A stretch of DNA of 64,000 nucleotides from Rhizobium johnstonii 3841. GTDB taxonomy: Bacteria > Pseudomonadota > Alphaproteobacteria > Rhizobiales > Rhizobiaceae. Below are positions 16,144 to 25,101 of this stretch, piece by piece. How positions within the stretch are numbered: position 1 is the stretch's first letter; every line of letters starts with the position of its first letter. The position numbers and the translations under genes were made by a program. The notes under the pieces were generated by a model. That model was not told the DNA's origin. It ran no database searches and worked only from the letters and a program-made list of their open reading frames with translations. The stretch covers positions 3,601,501 to 3,665,500 of the forward strand of contig NC_008380.1 in assembly GCF_000009265.1 (NCBI RefSeq), in the 5' to 3' direction.

Positions 16144-16527
16144 GATAACGGTCCTAATGGTTGAAACGGGCAGAAAGCCGGGACCGGAGTTCTGCGGTTA
16201 GCTCTATGTCCAATGTATGACGGCATTTCAAGCGGAAAGGCGTCATGGTGGCATGATTCTTATTGATCGGTTCGCCACGCCGCCCACCCGGCATGCCGCC
16301 CCCTTCGGAGAAGCTTGCGTCACGCGGTCGAAACGCCAGGCGAAGATCTTGAATCAATCTCTGAAGTCATCCGGATTTATCCCCTGAAATCAGTGGCATC
16401 GTCGAATTCGGCCATTGCCACGAATAAGCCGCAACAAATGCCGCGCCACGCCGCAATTCCGTCGCGAGCGCGCCGAGATCGAAGCCGCATCATCCGGCAT
16501 CCGAAATTGGTTATTGAGGGTATGCCA
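16144..16527. other. Intergenic region between aatA and the sortase-target gene
   Basis: 384 bp between divergent genes. A plus-strand frame is open from 16315 into the downstream gene, but its residues are hydrophilic and lack family-like sequence, so I treat it as untranslated. No convincing RNA gene, repeat or terminator is seen; it should hold the two promoters. Confidence 0.5.
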
Positions 16528-18915
16528 ATGTTTCTGGAAGATGAGTTTATCATAGGGCGCATTCGTGCGCGCCGAATTTCCGTTTCAGTCCTTGTTGCCG
16601 TCACCGCCTTTGCCGCCTGCATCGCCGCGATACTGGGGCTTGCCTCCGCCGCCCAAGCCGGGCAGACGCCGCAGGCATCCGTCCAGCTCGCAGCGCTTGT
16701 CCGGCCGAACGACGTCAATAGCGGCTCGCTGCTCTTTCCGTCGAAGGAGCCGGGCTTTTATGTCGAAGCGCCGCGGCTGAAGACCGATGTCGCCATCGAT
16801 GTCTCCGGTCCTATCGCCAGAGTGAAGGTGACGCAGCGCTTCCAAAATCCGAGCCAGGGTTGGGTCGAAGGCACCTACGTCTTCCCGCTGCCGGACAATT
16901 CTGCCGTCGACGCGCTGAAAATGCAGATCGGCGAACGCTTCATCGAAGGCCAGATCAAACCGCGACAGGAAGCCCGCGAGATCTACGAACAGGCCAAGGC
17001 CGAGGGCAAGAAGACGGCGTTGCTCGAGCAGCAGCGGCCGAACATCTTCACCAACCAGGTCGCCAATATCGGTCCCGGCGAAACCATCGTCGTCCAGATC
17101 GAATACCAGCAGACCATCCACCAGTCGGGCGGCGAGTTCTCGCTGCGCTTCCCGATGGTCGTCGCTCCGCGCTATAATCCGGCGCCGATCGTCCAGACTG
17201 TCGAGTTCAACAACGGCGCCGGTTTCGCGACGCCGCGCGACCCGGTGGAAAACCGTGACAAGATCGAAGCCCCCGTGCTCGATCCGCGTGAGAACGCCAG
17301 GATCAATCCGGTTTCGCTGACCGTCGACCTCCGGGCCGGTTTCCCGCTCGGCGATGTCAAATCGTCCTTCCACGCGGTCGATGTCAGCCAGGACGGCGAC
17401 CAGGCGAGGACGATCAGCCTGAAGGCGGACACCGTTCCCGCCGATAAGGATTTCGAACTCACCTGGAAGGCCGCTCCCGGAAAGATGCCGAGCGCCGGCC
17501 TCTTCCGCGAAGTGATTGATGGTAAGACCTATCTGCTCGCCTTCGTCACCCCGCCCACGGCCCCGGATACGGCAGCGCCGCCGGCAAAACGCGAAGTGGT
17601 CTTCGTCATCGACAATTCCGGCTCCATGTCCGGCCCGTCGATCGAGCAGGCGAGGCAGAGCTTGGCGCTTGCCATCTCCAAGCTGAATCCCGACGACCGC
17701 TTCAACGTCATCCGTTTCGACGATACGATGACTGACTATTTCAAAGGCCTCGTCGCCGCGACGCCTGACAACCGCGAAAAGGCGATCGCCTATGTCAGAG
17801 GCCTGACCGCGGACGGCGGCACGGAAATGCTGCCTGCCTTGCAGGCTGCGCTGCGCAACCAGGGACCGGTCGCAACCGGAGCATTGCGTCAGGTCGTCTT
17901 CCTGACGGATGGCGCGATCGGCAACGAACGGCAGCTCTTCCAGGAAATCACCGCAAATCGCAGCGATGCCCGCGTCTTCACCGTCGGCATCGGCTCGGCG
18001 CCGAACACCTATTTCATGACCAAGGCTGCCGAAATCGGCCGTGGCACCTTCACGGCGATCGGCTCGACCGACCAGGTGGCAAGCCGCATGGGCGAGCTTT
18101 TCGCCAAGCTGCAGAACCCAGCCATGACCGATATCACTGCCACCTTCGAAGGCATCGAAGCCGAGAATATCACGCCGAACCCGATGCCGGACCTCTACAG
18201 CGGCGAGCCCGTCGTGCTGACCGCGGAGCTGCCTGAGGAGAAGCCGGCCGGCAAGCTGCAGATCATCGGCAAGACAGGCGACCAGCCTTGGCGCGTCGAG
18301 ATGGATATCGCCAACGCCGCCGACGGCAGCGGCATTTCCAAGCTCTGGGCGCGCCGCAAGATCGACGATTTCGAGGCGCGCGCCTATGAGCGTCAGGATC
18401 CGGCCGCGCTCGACAAGGATATCGAGACGGTGGCGCTCGCCCACCATCTCGTCTCCCGCGTCACAAGCCTGGTTGCCGTCGATGTCACCCCGTCGCGCCC
18501 GGCCGATCAGCCGCTCGGCTCGGCCAAGCTGCCGCTCAACCTGCCGGATGGTTGGGATTTCGATAAAGTCTTCGGCGAAAACGTTGCCCCTCTTGGCGGC
18601 GCAGAACGCCATGGCTCGGCTACGCCGGCAGGAAGCGCCGGACCGGAGCAGGCTGCAGCCGAAACACAGGATCTCGCCGCATCGCCTGAGATCGCAAACA
18701 TGATGGCCGCAGCCCCGACCGCCAAGGCGGCCACCATGATCGCGCAGAAGAGCTCGATCGTGAACCTGCCGCAGACGGCGACGCGTGCTGACGAGCAGAT
18801 CATCCGCGGGCTGACCATGCTGCTCCTGGCGCTGACGGCGGCAAGCGGTTTGGCCGTCTGGCGGCGGCGCCTCAAGCGCATTATCGCGGTCGGAGCCAAG
18901 CGAAATGGTCTCTAG
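16528..18915 (+). CDS. VIT/VWA-domain protein with LPXTA sorting signal (proteobacterial sortase target)
   Basis: 795 residues, exported and probably anchored or processed by the adjacent sortase. A signal-anchor (res about 18-45, ending AAQAG) is followed by a VIT domain (about 75-205), a VWA domain (about 355-530) with intact MIDAS D362-N-S-G-S366, and a C-terminal sorting signal: LPQTA (747-751), a hydrophobic helix and RRRLKR. This is the architecture of the 'marine proteobacterial sortase target protein' family. I chose the ATG at 16528 because GAGGG is 7 bases upstream; the ATG at 16522 is too close to it. The 3' end overlaps the sortase gene by 11 bp. Confidence 0.92.
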   Translation: MFLEDEFIIGRIRARRISVSVLVAVTAFAACIAAILGLASAAQAGQTPQASVQLAALVRPNDVNSGSLLFPSKEPGFYVEAPRLKTDVAIDVSGPIARVKVTQRFQNPSQGWVEGTYVFPLPDNSAVDALKMQIGERFIEGQIKPRQEAREIYEQAKAEGKKTALLEQQRPNIFTNQVANIGPGETIVVQIEYQQTIHQSGGEFSLRFPMVVAPRYNPAPIVQTVEFNNGAGFATPRDPVENRDKIEAPVLDPRENARINPVSLTVDLRAGFPLGDVKSSFHAVDVSQDGDQARTISLKADTVPADKDFELTWKAAPGKMPSAGLFREVIDGKTYLLAFVTPPTAPDTAAPPAKREVVFVIDNSGSMSGPSIEQARQSLALAISKLNPDDRFNVIRFDDTMTDYFKGLVAATPDNREKAIAYVRGLTADGGTEMLPALQAALRNQGPVATGALRQVVFLTDGAIGNERQLFQEITANRSDARVFTVGIGSAPNTYFMTKAAEIGRGTFTAIGSTDQVASRMGELFAKLQNPAMTDITATFEGIEAENITPNPMPDLYSGEPVVLTAELPEEKPAGKLQIIGKTGDQPWRVEMDIANAADGSGISKLWARRKIDDFEARAYERQDPAALDKDIETVALAHHLVSRVTSLVAVDVTPSRPADQPLGSAKLPLNLPDGWDFDKVFGENVAPLGGAERHGSATPAGSAGPEQAAAETQDLAASPEIANMMAAAPTAKAATMIAQKSSIVNLPQTATRADEQIIRGLTMLLLALTAASGLAVWRRRLKRIIAVGAKRNGL

Positions 18916-19678
18916 GCTCTCCGCAAGCCCGAACGAGGAAGCGGCCGAATTCGAGCCGCTTCCGACCTATCTGGAACTCGCCATGGCCGCCGCCACGGCC
19001 CAGGACATGCCGAAGCCTCGCCAGCGGAAGGGTTTCTTCCTCTGGCGTCTTTCCTCAATCGAAAAGGCAATCGCCTTTGCCATCGCCGGCCTTGCCTTTT
19101 ATGGCTTGGCGCTGATCGGCGACGGTTTCCTGCTGAAGGCGAAAGCGGAGCTCTCCCAGATCCTGCTGAAACGCGCATTCGCCGCGGAGCTTCAGGGGAA
19201 AGAGACAAAACCCTGGCCCTGGGCGGATTTCACCACGGAGGCCAAGGTGCGCGCCCCGCGCCTTGGCAAGGAGGCGATCGTGCTCTCCGGCGCCTCTGGT
19301 GAGGCTCTGGCCTTCGGTCCGGCCTGGCTCGCCAACACGCCGCAGCCCGGCGAGGAAGGCACCTCCGTCATCGCCGCCCATCGCGACACGCATTTCCGCT
19401 GGCTGCAATATATAAGGCCCGGCGATACGATCGAGATCACGCGCCGCGACGGCAAACTATTGACCTTCAAGGCCGGCCAGGGCCGCATCGCCCCGTGGGA
19501 TGCCAACGGCATAGATCCCTCCTCCGATGGCCACCGCCTGGTGCTGACCACCTGCTGGCCCTTCAATGCCACCGAACGCGGACCGTTGCGCTACATCCTC
19601 GAGGCAGAATTGGTCGACGACCAGGCGACGGGCTCAGTTCAACCGGTAAACACAAAGCCGTTATTGCAGGTCGAATGA
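18905..19678 (+). CDS. Class GN sortase
   Basis: 257-residue membrane-anchored transpeptidase. A cytoplasmic N-terminal tail of about 50 residues, one membrane helix (about 53-73), then the sortase beta-barrel with catalytic His159 (VIAAHRDTHF), Cys217 (LTTCWPF) and Arg229 (RGPLRY). Class GN sortases in Gram-negative bacteria are encoded next to a single VIT/VWA substrate; that is the case here, with an 11-bp overlap. The predicted reaction is cleavage of LPQTA after Thr and transfer to an unknown nucleophile; the acceptor in a Gram-negative envelope is not known. Confidence 0.93.
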   Translation: MVSRLSASPNEEAAEFEPLPTYLELAMAAATAQDMPKPRQRKGFFLWRLSSIEKAIAFAIAGLAFYGLALIGDGFLLKAKAELSQILLKRAFAAELQGKETKPWPWADFTTEAKVRAPRLGKEAIVLSGASGEALAFGPAWLANTPQPGEEGTSVIAAHRDTHFRWLQYIRPGDTIEITRRDGKLLTFKAGQGRIAPWDANGIDPSSDGHRLVLTTCWPFNATERGPLRYILEAELVDDQATGSVQPVNTKPLLQVE

Positions 19679-19738
19679 GGGTTGAAGCCCTTCCCTGCCC
19701 GCTCCACTTTCAGCCTGGAGAGACGACGGGGATGCAAG

Positions 19739-20881
19739 ATGAAGAGAATGTCCGCCTTCCATTTCGCCGCAGCGCTGGTTCTGTTCGGCACGGTGTCCGC
19801 TGATGCGGCCGACACCGTCAACACGCAGGAACTCGCCGTCCGTGTCGACAAGCTCGCCGACGGCCTCGAACATCCCTGGGCGGTCGAGGTCTTGCCCGAT
19901 GACGCCTATCTCGTCACCGAGCGGCCGGGCCGCATGCGCATCGTCCGCGACGGCAAGGTCTCCGAGCCCATCGGCGGCGTGCCCAAGGTCAGTGCCCGTG
20001 GCCAGGGTGGCCTAATGGACTTGGCGCTCGCGCCGGACTTTGCGACATCTCGCAAACTCTATTTCACCGCCGCCATCGCCAACAGCCAGGGCTCCGGCAC
20101 CGAAGCCTTCAGCGCCACGCTTTCCACTGACGAGAAGACACTCGACGCCGTGACGCCTATCTTCAGCATGCGGCGCTTCACGTCAGGCAATATCCAGTAC
20201 GGCTCGCGTATCGCGATATCAGGTGACGGTACGCTGTTCATCAGCGTCGGTGATCGCGGCAACCGCGACCGCTCGCAGAACTGGCAAGACGATGCCGGCT
20301 CGATCATCCATATCAATGCCGATGGCAGCATTCCTGTCGACAATCCATTCAAGGACGGGGGCAAGGCGTTGCCGGAAATCTGGTCGAAAGGCCACCGCAA
20401 CCCGCAGGGCATCACCTTCGACGCCAAGGATGGCAAGCTCTATACCGTCGAACACGGGGCGCGCGGCGGCGACGAGATCAACCAGCCCGAGGCCGGCAAG
20501 AATTACGGCTGGCCGATCATCACCTATGGCCGCGACTATTCGGGTGCCGAGATCGGCGAAGGCACCGCCAAGGAAGGGCTGGAACAGCCGCTGCATTACT
20601 GGGATCCTTCGATTGCGCCTGGCGCGCTCGTCGTCTATCGCGGCGCCATGTTCCCGGAATGGGACGGCAATTTCATCGTCGCGGCGCTGAAGTTCCAGCT
20701 GCTCTCGCGCATGCAGCGTGACGACGGAGGCGCCTTCGTCACCGAAGAGCGCCTGTTCGAGGGCGAATACGGCCGCGTCCGCGACGTTGTCGTTGCACCG
20801 GACGGCGCCCTGCTGATGGTGACGGACGAGGACAATGGCGCGCTGCTCAGGATCTCCCGAGCGCAAGCCCGAAACGGCTGA
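19739..20881 (+). CDS. PQQ-dependent aldose sugar dehydrogenase family protein (YliI-like)
   Basis: 380 residues with a signal peptide (FAAALVLFGTVSADAAD). Six-bladed beta-propeller of the soluble glucose dehydrogenase/YliI family: early LEHPWAVEVLPDDAYLVTER, the GQGGLMDLALAPDF segment with catalytic-type context, GHRNPQGITFD, and EHGARGGDEIN. It would oxidise aldoses in the periplasm if PQQ is available. The start at 19739 begins the signal peptide; the longer frame from 19682 does not look like one. It follows the sortase gene by 60 bp in the same direction, and could be in the same unit. Confidence 0.88.
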   Translation: MKRMSAFHFAAALVLFGTVSADAADTVNTQELAVRVDKLADGLEHPWAVEVLPDDAYLVTERPGRMRIVRDGKVSEPIGGVPKVSARGQGGLMDLALAPDFATSRKLYFTAAIANSQGSGTEAFSATLSTDEKTLDAVTPIFSMRRFTSGNIQYGSRIAISGDGTLFISVGDRGNRDRSQNWQDDAGSIIHINADGSIPVDNPFKDGGKALPEIWSKGHRNPQGITFDAKDGKLYTVEHGARGGDEINQPEAGKNYGWPIITYGRDYSGAEIGEGTAKEGLEQPLHYWDPSIAPGALVVYRGAMFPEWDGNFIVAALKFQLLSRMQRDDGGAFVTEERLFEGEYGRVRDVVVAPDGALLMVTDEDNGALLRISRAQARNG

Positions 20882-20885
20882 GACG

Positions 20886-21356
20886 TCACAGCAAGCCGCG
20901 CAATTCCTTGCGGATGACGAATTTCAGCCCGGACCAGATTTCGTCGATGGCGCAGACCTTGACGTCGACCAGACCGGTTGGGAGCAGAACCTCCCGCAGC
21001 ACGTCCTCGGTGATATCGGTCGAAACCCGTGAACTCTTCTTCGGCCAGGAGATCCAGACCATACCGTCCGGTCTCAGGACATAAAAAAGCGCGGGCGCGA
21101 TGGCCTCCAGCGCCGCACGTTCTGTCGTAAACAGATGCACGTACTCGAATGCACGCTGAGGCGTCTCGGGAAGCGCATGGACGACCGAAGCAAAACCGGC
21201 GAAACCATTGATGTCACCGATCGTTTCGGGAATGTCGAGAAGAGCGGCTGCCTGCCCCTGTGCAAGGCCGAGTTTCCTGACGAGCGGCGTGCCGGAATAG
21301 CCTCCCGTCCCAGGCGCCGCCGCACTGCCGGCCGGCTTCCGTTCTTCGCCTCGCAT
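20886..21356 (-). CDS. DUF3052 family protein
   Basis: 156 residues. The family signature is visible: GYSGTPLVRKLGL near the N-terminus, LFYVLRPDGMVWISWPKK in the middle and VDVKVCAIDEIWSGLKFVIR at the end. ATG at 21356 with GGAGG at the right distance. Function unknown. It converges on the sugar dehydrogenase gene with a 4-bp gap. Confidence 0.83.
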   Translation of the reverse strand: MRGEERKPAGSAAAPGTGGYSGTPLVRKLGLAQGQAAALLDIPETIGDINGFAGFASVVHALPETPQRAFEYVHLFTTERAALEAIAPALFYVLRPDGMVWISWPKKSSRVSTDITEDVLREVLLPTGLVDVKVCAIDEIWSGLKFVIRKELRGLL

Positions 21357-21454
21357 GTCTTCACCTCCGTCAACCGGCACGAAGTCTTCACCCTTGCCGA
21401 AAGCAAACGCAACTGCTAACCGCTCGGGCACATCTCCTTCCCATCGAGGACGAC

Positions 21455-22345
21455 ATGACGCGCGTTCAGGCGAACCTCCTCCTATTGCTTGCAGCCGCCA
21501 TCTGGGGCGGCGGCTTCGTCGCACAGTCGACGGCCATGAAGGCGATCGGCCCCTTCTGGTTCATCGGTCTGCGCTTTGCCGTCGCCACCCTGGCCGTGCT
21601 GCCCTTCGTCCTTTTTGAAGCGCGCAAGGCAAAGGAGAAGACCAGCGCACGCCATGCGAAGCTCTACATCCTGATCGGCCTTGCCCTTTTCGGCGGCGCA
21701 GCCACGCAGCAAGTCGGACTGCAGACGACGACGGTGACGAATTCCAGCTTCATCACCGGCCTCTACGTCGTTTTCGTGCCTGTTATCGCCGTGTTCTTCC
21801 TGCGCCGTGCCCCGCATTGGATCATCTGGCCGGGGGCGCTGATGGCGGTCACCGGCATCTATCTCCTGTCTGGGGGCCATCTCTCGGCACTGACACCTGG
21901 CGATCTGCTGACTGTCGTCTGTGCCGTCTTCTGGGCGATTCAGATCACCCTTGCCGGCACGACCGTTTCCGAGACCGGAAGGCCGCTCGCACTCTCCGCC
22001 ACGCAATTTGCCGTCACCGCAGTCTGCGCGCTGGCCGTTGCCGCAGTCGTCGAACCTGTCAGCCTTTCGGCAATACAGGCCGCGGCGCCGGAGATCCTTT
22101 ATGTCGGCATCTTCTCCTCGGGCGTGGCTTTCGTGCTGCAGGTGATCGGCCAGCGCTACACGACGCCCTCGCAGGCCGCGATCTTTCTTTCTTCTGAAGC
22201 GCTCTTCGGTGCCTCGCTTGCAGCCCTGCTGCTCGGCGAAACGATGCCGGTAACAGGCTATGCAGGTTGCGCGCTAATGTTTATCGCTATGCTTGTGGTC
22301 GAACTCGTGCCGGGATTGACCCGCCGACGCCTGCCAGCCACGTGA
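21455..22345 (+). CDS. EamA/RhaT-family (DMT) transporter
   Basis: 296 residues, ten predicted membrane helices made of two EamA repeats. LLLLAAAIWGGGFVAQSTAM opens repeat 1; the second repeat carries GDLLTVVCAVFWAIQITLAG and the C-terminal FLSSEALFGASLAALLLGE. These proteins usually export amino acids or small metabolites. The DUF3052 gene is divergent. Substrate unknown. Confidence 0.88.
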   Translation: MTRVQANLLLLLAAAIWGGGFVAQSTAMKAIGPFWFIGLRFAVATLAVLPFVLFEARKAKEKTSARHAKLYILIGLALFGGAATQQVGLQTTTVTNSSFITGLYVVFVPVIAVFFLRRAPHWIIWPGALMAVTGIYLLSGGHLSALTPGDLLTVVCAVFWAIQITLAGTTVSETGRPLALSATQFAVTAVCALAVAAVVEPVSLSAIQAAAPEILYVGIFSSGVAFVLQVIGQRYTTPSQAAIFLSSEALFGASLAALLLGETMPVTGYAGCALMFIAMLVVELVPGLTRRRLPAT

Positions 22346-22762
22346 ACACGCGTCCAAATATGGGTGAGTCACTCATCCGAGAAAAAATTTATCGGATGCG
22401 GGAGACGCGTTCACGTTGCATTTTTGGGAAAATCTGCTCGGAACTTATATTGCAGACGATATAAAACGTTAATCATCCCCTATCGGCGAAGGAATTTTTC
22501 GCGTTTTTGCGCAAATTGGATATCGGCAGGGGTGTGCCCCGAACGACACGTTAAAAAACTTTTGCTTGCCAAAATCCTTTAAACGCAGCACTCTCAGCCC
22601 GTTCGGGCATTTTGCGAGCATGGGAAGTCCTTAAGTATTTGCGCGCCGGGAACGCTAATATTCCGGTCAGCCGGTTCCGAAAATGGCGGGCGAAAGTCCT
22701 GCCTGGAACAGGCCGAGGTAGAGGGGACCTTTTTCTCAAATTTCAAGAATTGCCTTCTAACA
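22346..22762. other. AT-rich leader/promoter region upstream of the cold-shock gene
   Basis: About 420 bp without a supported gene, clearly more AT-rich than its surroundings. It includes several short inverted repeats, e.g. CCTG-7 nt-CAGG around 22700. Cold-shock genes often have long structured 5' leaders, so much of this may be transcribed. No terminator or independent RNA gene can be shown. Confidence 0.4.
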
Positions 22763-22777
22763 CCTCCCGCAAGGAGG
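22763..22777 (+). promoter_or_regulatory. Hairpin that would mask a strong Shine-Dalgarno in the csp leader
   Basis: CCTCC - CGCAA - GGAGG, where GGAGG (part of AAGGAGG) is followed 8 bases later by ATG at 22785. That ATG is in frame with the cold-shock protein and would add 16 residues. If the hairpin forms, this upstream start is closed, leaving the ATG at 22833. Temperature control is inference. Confidence 0.4.
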
Positions 22778-22832
22778 CAATGCTATGATGCTGCCCGTGT
22801 GGATGGCGGGCAGAGAGAAAAGGACCTTAGGC

Positions 22833-23048
22833 ATGGCAGAGACTGGCACTGTAAAATTCTTCAATACCGACAAAGGCTTCGGCTTCATCAAGCCGGACCG
22901 GGGCGGCGCCGATATCTTCGTTCACATTTCTGCCGTTCAGGCCTCCGGCTTGGCCGGTCTGACGGAAAACCAGAAGGTAAGCTTCGACACGGAGCCGGAT
23001 CGCCGCGGCAAGGGCCCGAAGGCCGTCAATCTGCAGATTGCGGGCTGA
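22833..23048 (+). CDS. Cold-shock domain protein (CspA family)
   Basis: 71-residue single-stranded nucleic-acid chaperone. RNP1 is KGFGFIKPD and RNP2 is DIFVHIS, both intact; the C-terminus RRGKGPKAVNLQIA is typical of alphaproteobacterial Csp proteins. ATG 22833 starts directly at the family N-terminus (MAETGTVKFFN) with AAGGA upstream. An in-frame ATG at 22785 with a strong AAGGAGG could give an 87-residue form. A terminator follows. Confidence 0.93.
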   Translation: MAETGTVKFFNTDKGFGFIKPDRGGADIFVHISAVQASGLAGLTENQKVSFDTEPDRRGKGPKAVNLQIAG

Positions 23049-23080
23049 ACCCTTAACAAGGCTGGCGAATTCGAGTTGAA

Positions 23081-23104
23081 GCCCGGCAGCAATGCCGGGT
23101 TTTG
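23081..23104 (+). terminator. Terminator of the cold-shock gene
   Basis: Stem CCCGGC - AGCAAT - GCCGGG followed by TTTTG, about 33 bp after the stop. Confidence 0.75.
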
Positions 23105-23195
23105 TTGTTCAGCCTTCGTTCAGCTACAAATCTGTACGACTGTGACCATCGAGAAAGGGACCGGCGTTCGGTTCCCGGGATTAGGATTTATGCTT

Positions 23196-23645
23196 ATGAA
23201 CAGGCTCGCCAAGACCCTTCTGCTGACGGCAACCGCTGCCGCACTCACGCTTTCCGCCATCGGTGAAGCGTCGGCCCGCGATCGCCACTGGCGCCATGGC
23301 AATCACGACAACAACGATGCGTGGGTCGGCGGCGCCGTCGGCCTTGCCACCGGCCTGATCGTCGGCTCTGCCATCGCCAATGCCAATAACGGTCCGGTTT
23401 ACGAAGAGCGCCGCTACATCGACCCGGCCTACGAGCCGGATTACTACGAGCCCGCTCCGGTCTATCGCGCCCCGCGCCGCGTCTATGTCGATCAGCCGCA
23501 ATATTACGAGCCGGTCCGCACGGCGGTGGAGCCCTGGTCGCCGCAATGGCAGCGTTACTGCTCCTACCGCTACCGCACCTTCGATCCGCGCAGCGGCACC
23601 TACATCGGCAATGACGGTCGCAGCCACTTCTGCACCGCCGGCTGA
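23196..23645 (+). CDS. BA14K-family exported protein
   Basis: 149 residues. Signal peptide (KTLLLTATAAALTLSAIGEASA), a glycine-rich hydrophobic segment (GGAVGLATGLIVGSAIANA), a Tyr/Pro-rich linker, and the C-terminal BA14K box YCSYRYRTFDPRSGTYIGND, ending with a conserved Cys. The Brucella prototype is an immunoreactive, lectin-like 14-kDa protein. ATG 23196 is about 8 bases from GGA; ATG 23190 is possible. Confidence 0.83.
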   Translation: MNRLAKTLLLTATAAALTLSAIGEASARDRHWRHGNHDNNDAWVGGAVGLATGLIVGSAIANANNGPVYEERRYIDPAYEPDYYEPAPVYRAPRRVYVDQPQYYEPVRTAVEPWSPQWQRYCSYRYRTFDPRSGTYIGNDGRSHFCTAG

Positions 23646-23667
23646 TCTCTCCATAATCCGTCATGCC

Positions 23668-23693
23668 AAGCGCCGCTTTTCAGCGGCGCTTTT
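23668..23693. terminator. Bidirectional terminator between BA14K and SDR genes
   Basis: AAGCGCCGC - 6 nt - GCGGCGCTT followed by TTGTTT on the plus strand; A-rich on the left side. It serves the BA14K gene and possibly the convergent SDR gene. Confidence 0.7.
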
Positions 23694-23714
23694 GTTTCGG
23701 CCTGCGTCAGCCGG

Positions 23715-24608
23715 TCAGGATTCAGATTTTAGGCCGATCGGGCCCAAAATCATCCTGATCTGGGGCATGGCGCCGGCCTCGGCATCAAAATCGGTCGAGA
23801 CGCTCACGGTGCGCCACATCCGATCGGCTTCGATACGCGCCGCATCCGCCTTTTCGACATTGTGGACCGCATCGCTGCCGAGCAGCAGCCGCAACGGCGG
23901 CTCGTCGAGACCGGCGATATGGATGACGACCGCCGCTGCTTTGGCAGGATCGCCGGGCTGGCGACCATCATATTCACGCTGGAAGCGCACCGTGGCGCCG
24001 ACCGTCTCCGCATAGTCCTGCCGCCCTTCGGCAAGCACCGTCGAGGAGCCGGCGAAATCGGTCCTGAAGCCGCCGGGCTCGACTACCGTCACCCTGATGC
24101 CGAACGGCGCGACCTCCTTCGACAGCACCTCGGAAAAGCCCTCGACCCCGAATTTCGCCGCCGAATAGGCGCCGCGCCCGGCAGGGCCGATCCGGCCGCC
24201 GACGGATGAGAACTGGATGATGTGCCCCGCCCCCTGCCCGCGCATCAGGGCGATGACTGCCTTGGTCATGATGATCGTGCCGAAGAGGTTGGTCTCGATC
24301 TGGGCTCGGAAATCGGCAAGGCTGGTATCCTCGATCGAGCCGACATTGCCGTAGCCGGCATTGTTGACAAGCACGTCGATGCGCCCGAACCGCTTCACAC
24401 CAGCCTTGACTGCCGCCGCTGCCGCCGCCTCGTCGGTCACGTCAAGCGCCAGCGTCAGCACCTGATCGCCATACCGTTCGGAAAGATCGGCAAGCTGGCC
24501 GGGATCGCGCGCCGTCGCCACCAGATTGTCGCCGGCGGCCAATACCGCCTCCGCCAGCGCCCGGCCGAGACCGCGCGAACTCCCTGTAATCAACCAGACT
24601 CTGAACAT
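23715..24608 (-). CDS. Short-chain dehydrogenase/reductase
   Basis: 297 residues, classical SDR: cofactor motif ITGSSRGLGRALA, NNAGYG, catalytic S (FSSVGGRIG) and YSAAK. The T-A-R-D following the second strand suggests NADPH preference. The ATG follows AAGGAGGG. Divergent from an HxlR regulator gene, which commonly controls such an oxidoreductase gene in response to an electrophile. Confidence 0.9.
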   Translation of the reverse strand: MFRVWLITGSSRGLGRALAEAVLAAGDNLVATARDPGQLADLSERYGDQVLTLALDVTDEAAAAAAVKAGVKRFGRIDVLVNNAGYGNVGSIEDTSLADFRAQIETNLFGTIIMTKAVIALMRGQGAGHIIQFSSVGGRIGPAGRGAYSAAKFGVEGFSEVLSKEVAPFGIRVTVVEPGGFRTDFAGSSTVLAEGRQDYAETVGATVRFQREYDGRQPGDPAKAAAVVIHIAGLDEPPLRLLLGSDAVHNVEKADAARIEADRMWRTVSVSTDFDAEAGAMPQIRMILGPIGLKSES

Positions 24609-24708
24609 CGGAAACCCTCCTTCTTTGGTTCCCGGCTCATGTATGGTCTACTGTATCCAATCGAAAGAAGGTACCCAGACGATCTATACACACCTTGAGG
24701 TAACTGAC

Positions 24709-25101
24709 GTGAGCAGCGACATGTTCGATTTCTGCAGCAGCATGACGGAGGAACAGGATGGGCGGGCCCGTGAACTGATCGAACGGGCGGCGGCGAAATG
24801 GCCGCTGCGCATCCTGCATGTGCTCTCCGATGCCGGCGCTCCCCTGCGCTTCTCGCGCCTTATGGAGAGGGTCGAGGGCATCAGCCAGAAAGTGCTGACG
24901 CAGACATTGCGCACCCTCGAAAGGGATGGCCTCGTCATCCGCACGCTTTATCCCCAAGTGCCGCCGCGCGTCGAATATGAGTTGACGCCGCTCGGACACG
25001 ACCTCCTCATGCAGGTCGTATCGCTCTGGCGCTGGATCGTCGAACACCTCGACGATTTCGATGCACGCAAAGCCGTGAAGCTGACAGCCGCCCGTGGCTA
25101 A
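24709..25101 (+). CDS. HxlR-family transcriptional regulator
   Basis: 130 residues from GTG 24709 (GAGGT 7 bases upstream). Winged HTH of the HxlR type: WPLRILHVLSDAGAPLRFSRLM, ISQKVLTQTLRTLERDGLV, and PPRVEYELTPLGHDLL. One N-terminal cysteine, in FDFCSSM, could be a redox sensor as in some HxlR proteins. Likely controls the divergent SDR gene. Its stop overlaps the convergent kinase stop. Confidence 0.87.
   Translation: MSSDMFDFCSSMTEEQDGRARELIERAAAKWPLRILHVLSDAGAPLRFSRLMERVEGISQKVLTQTLRTLERDGLVIRTLYPQVPPRVEYELTPLGHDLLMQVVSLWRWIVEHLDDFDARKAVKLTAARG

Noticed and set aside
16585..18612. 675-codon minus-strand open frame
   Set aside because: Antisense to the VIT/VWA sortase target, which has clear domains and a sorting signal.
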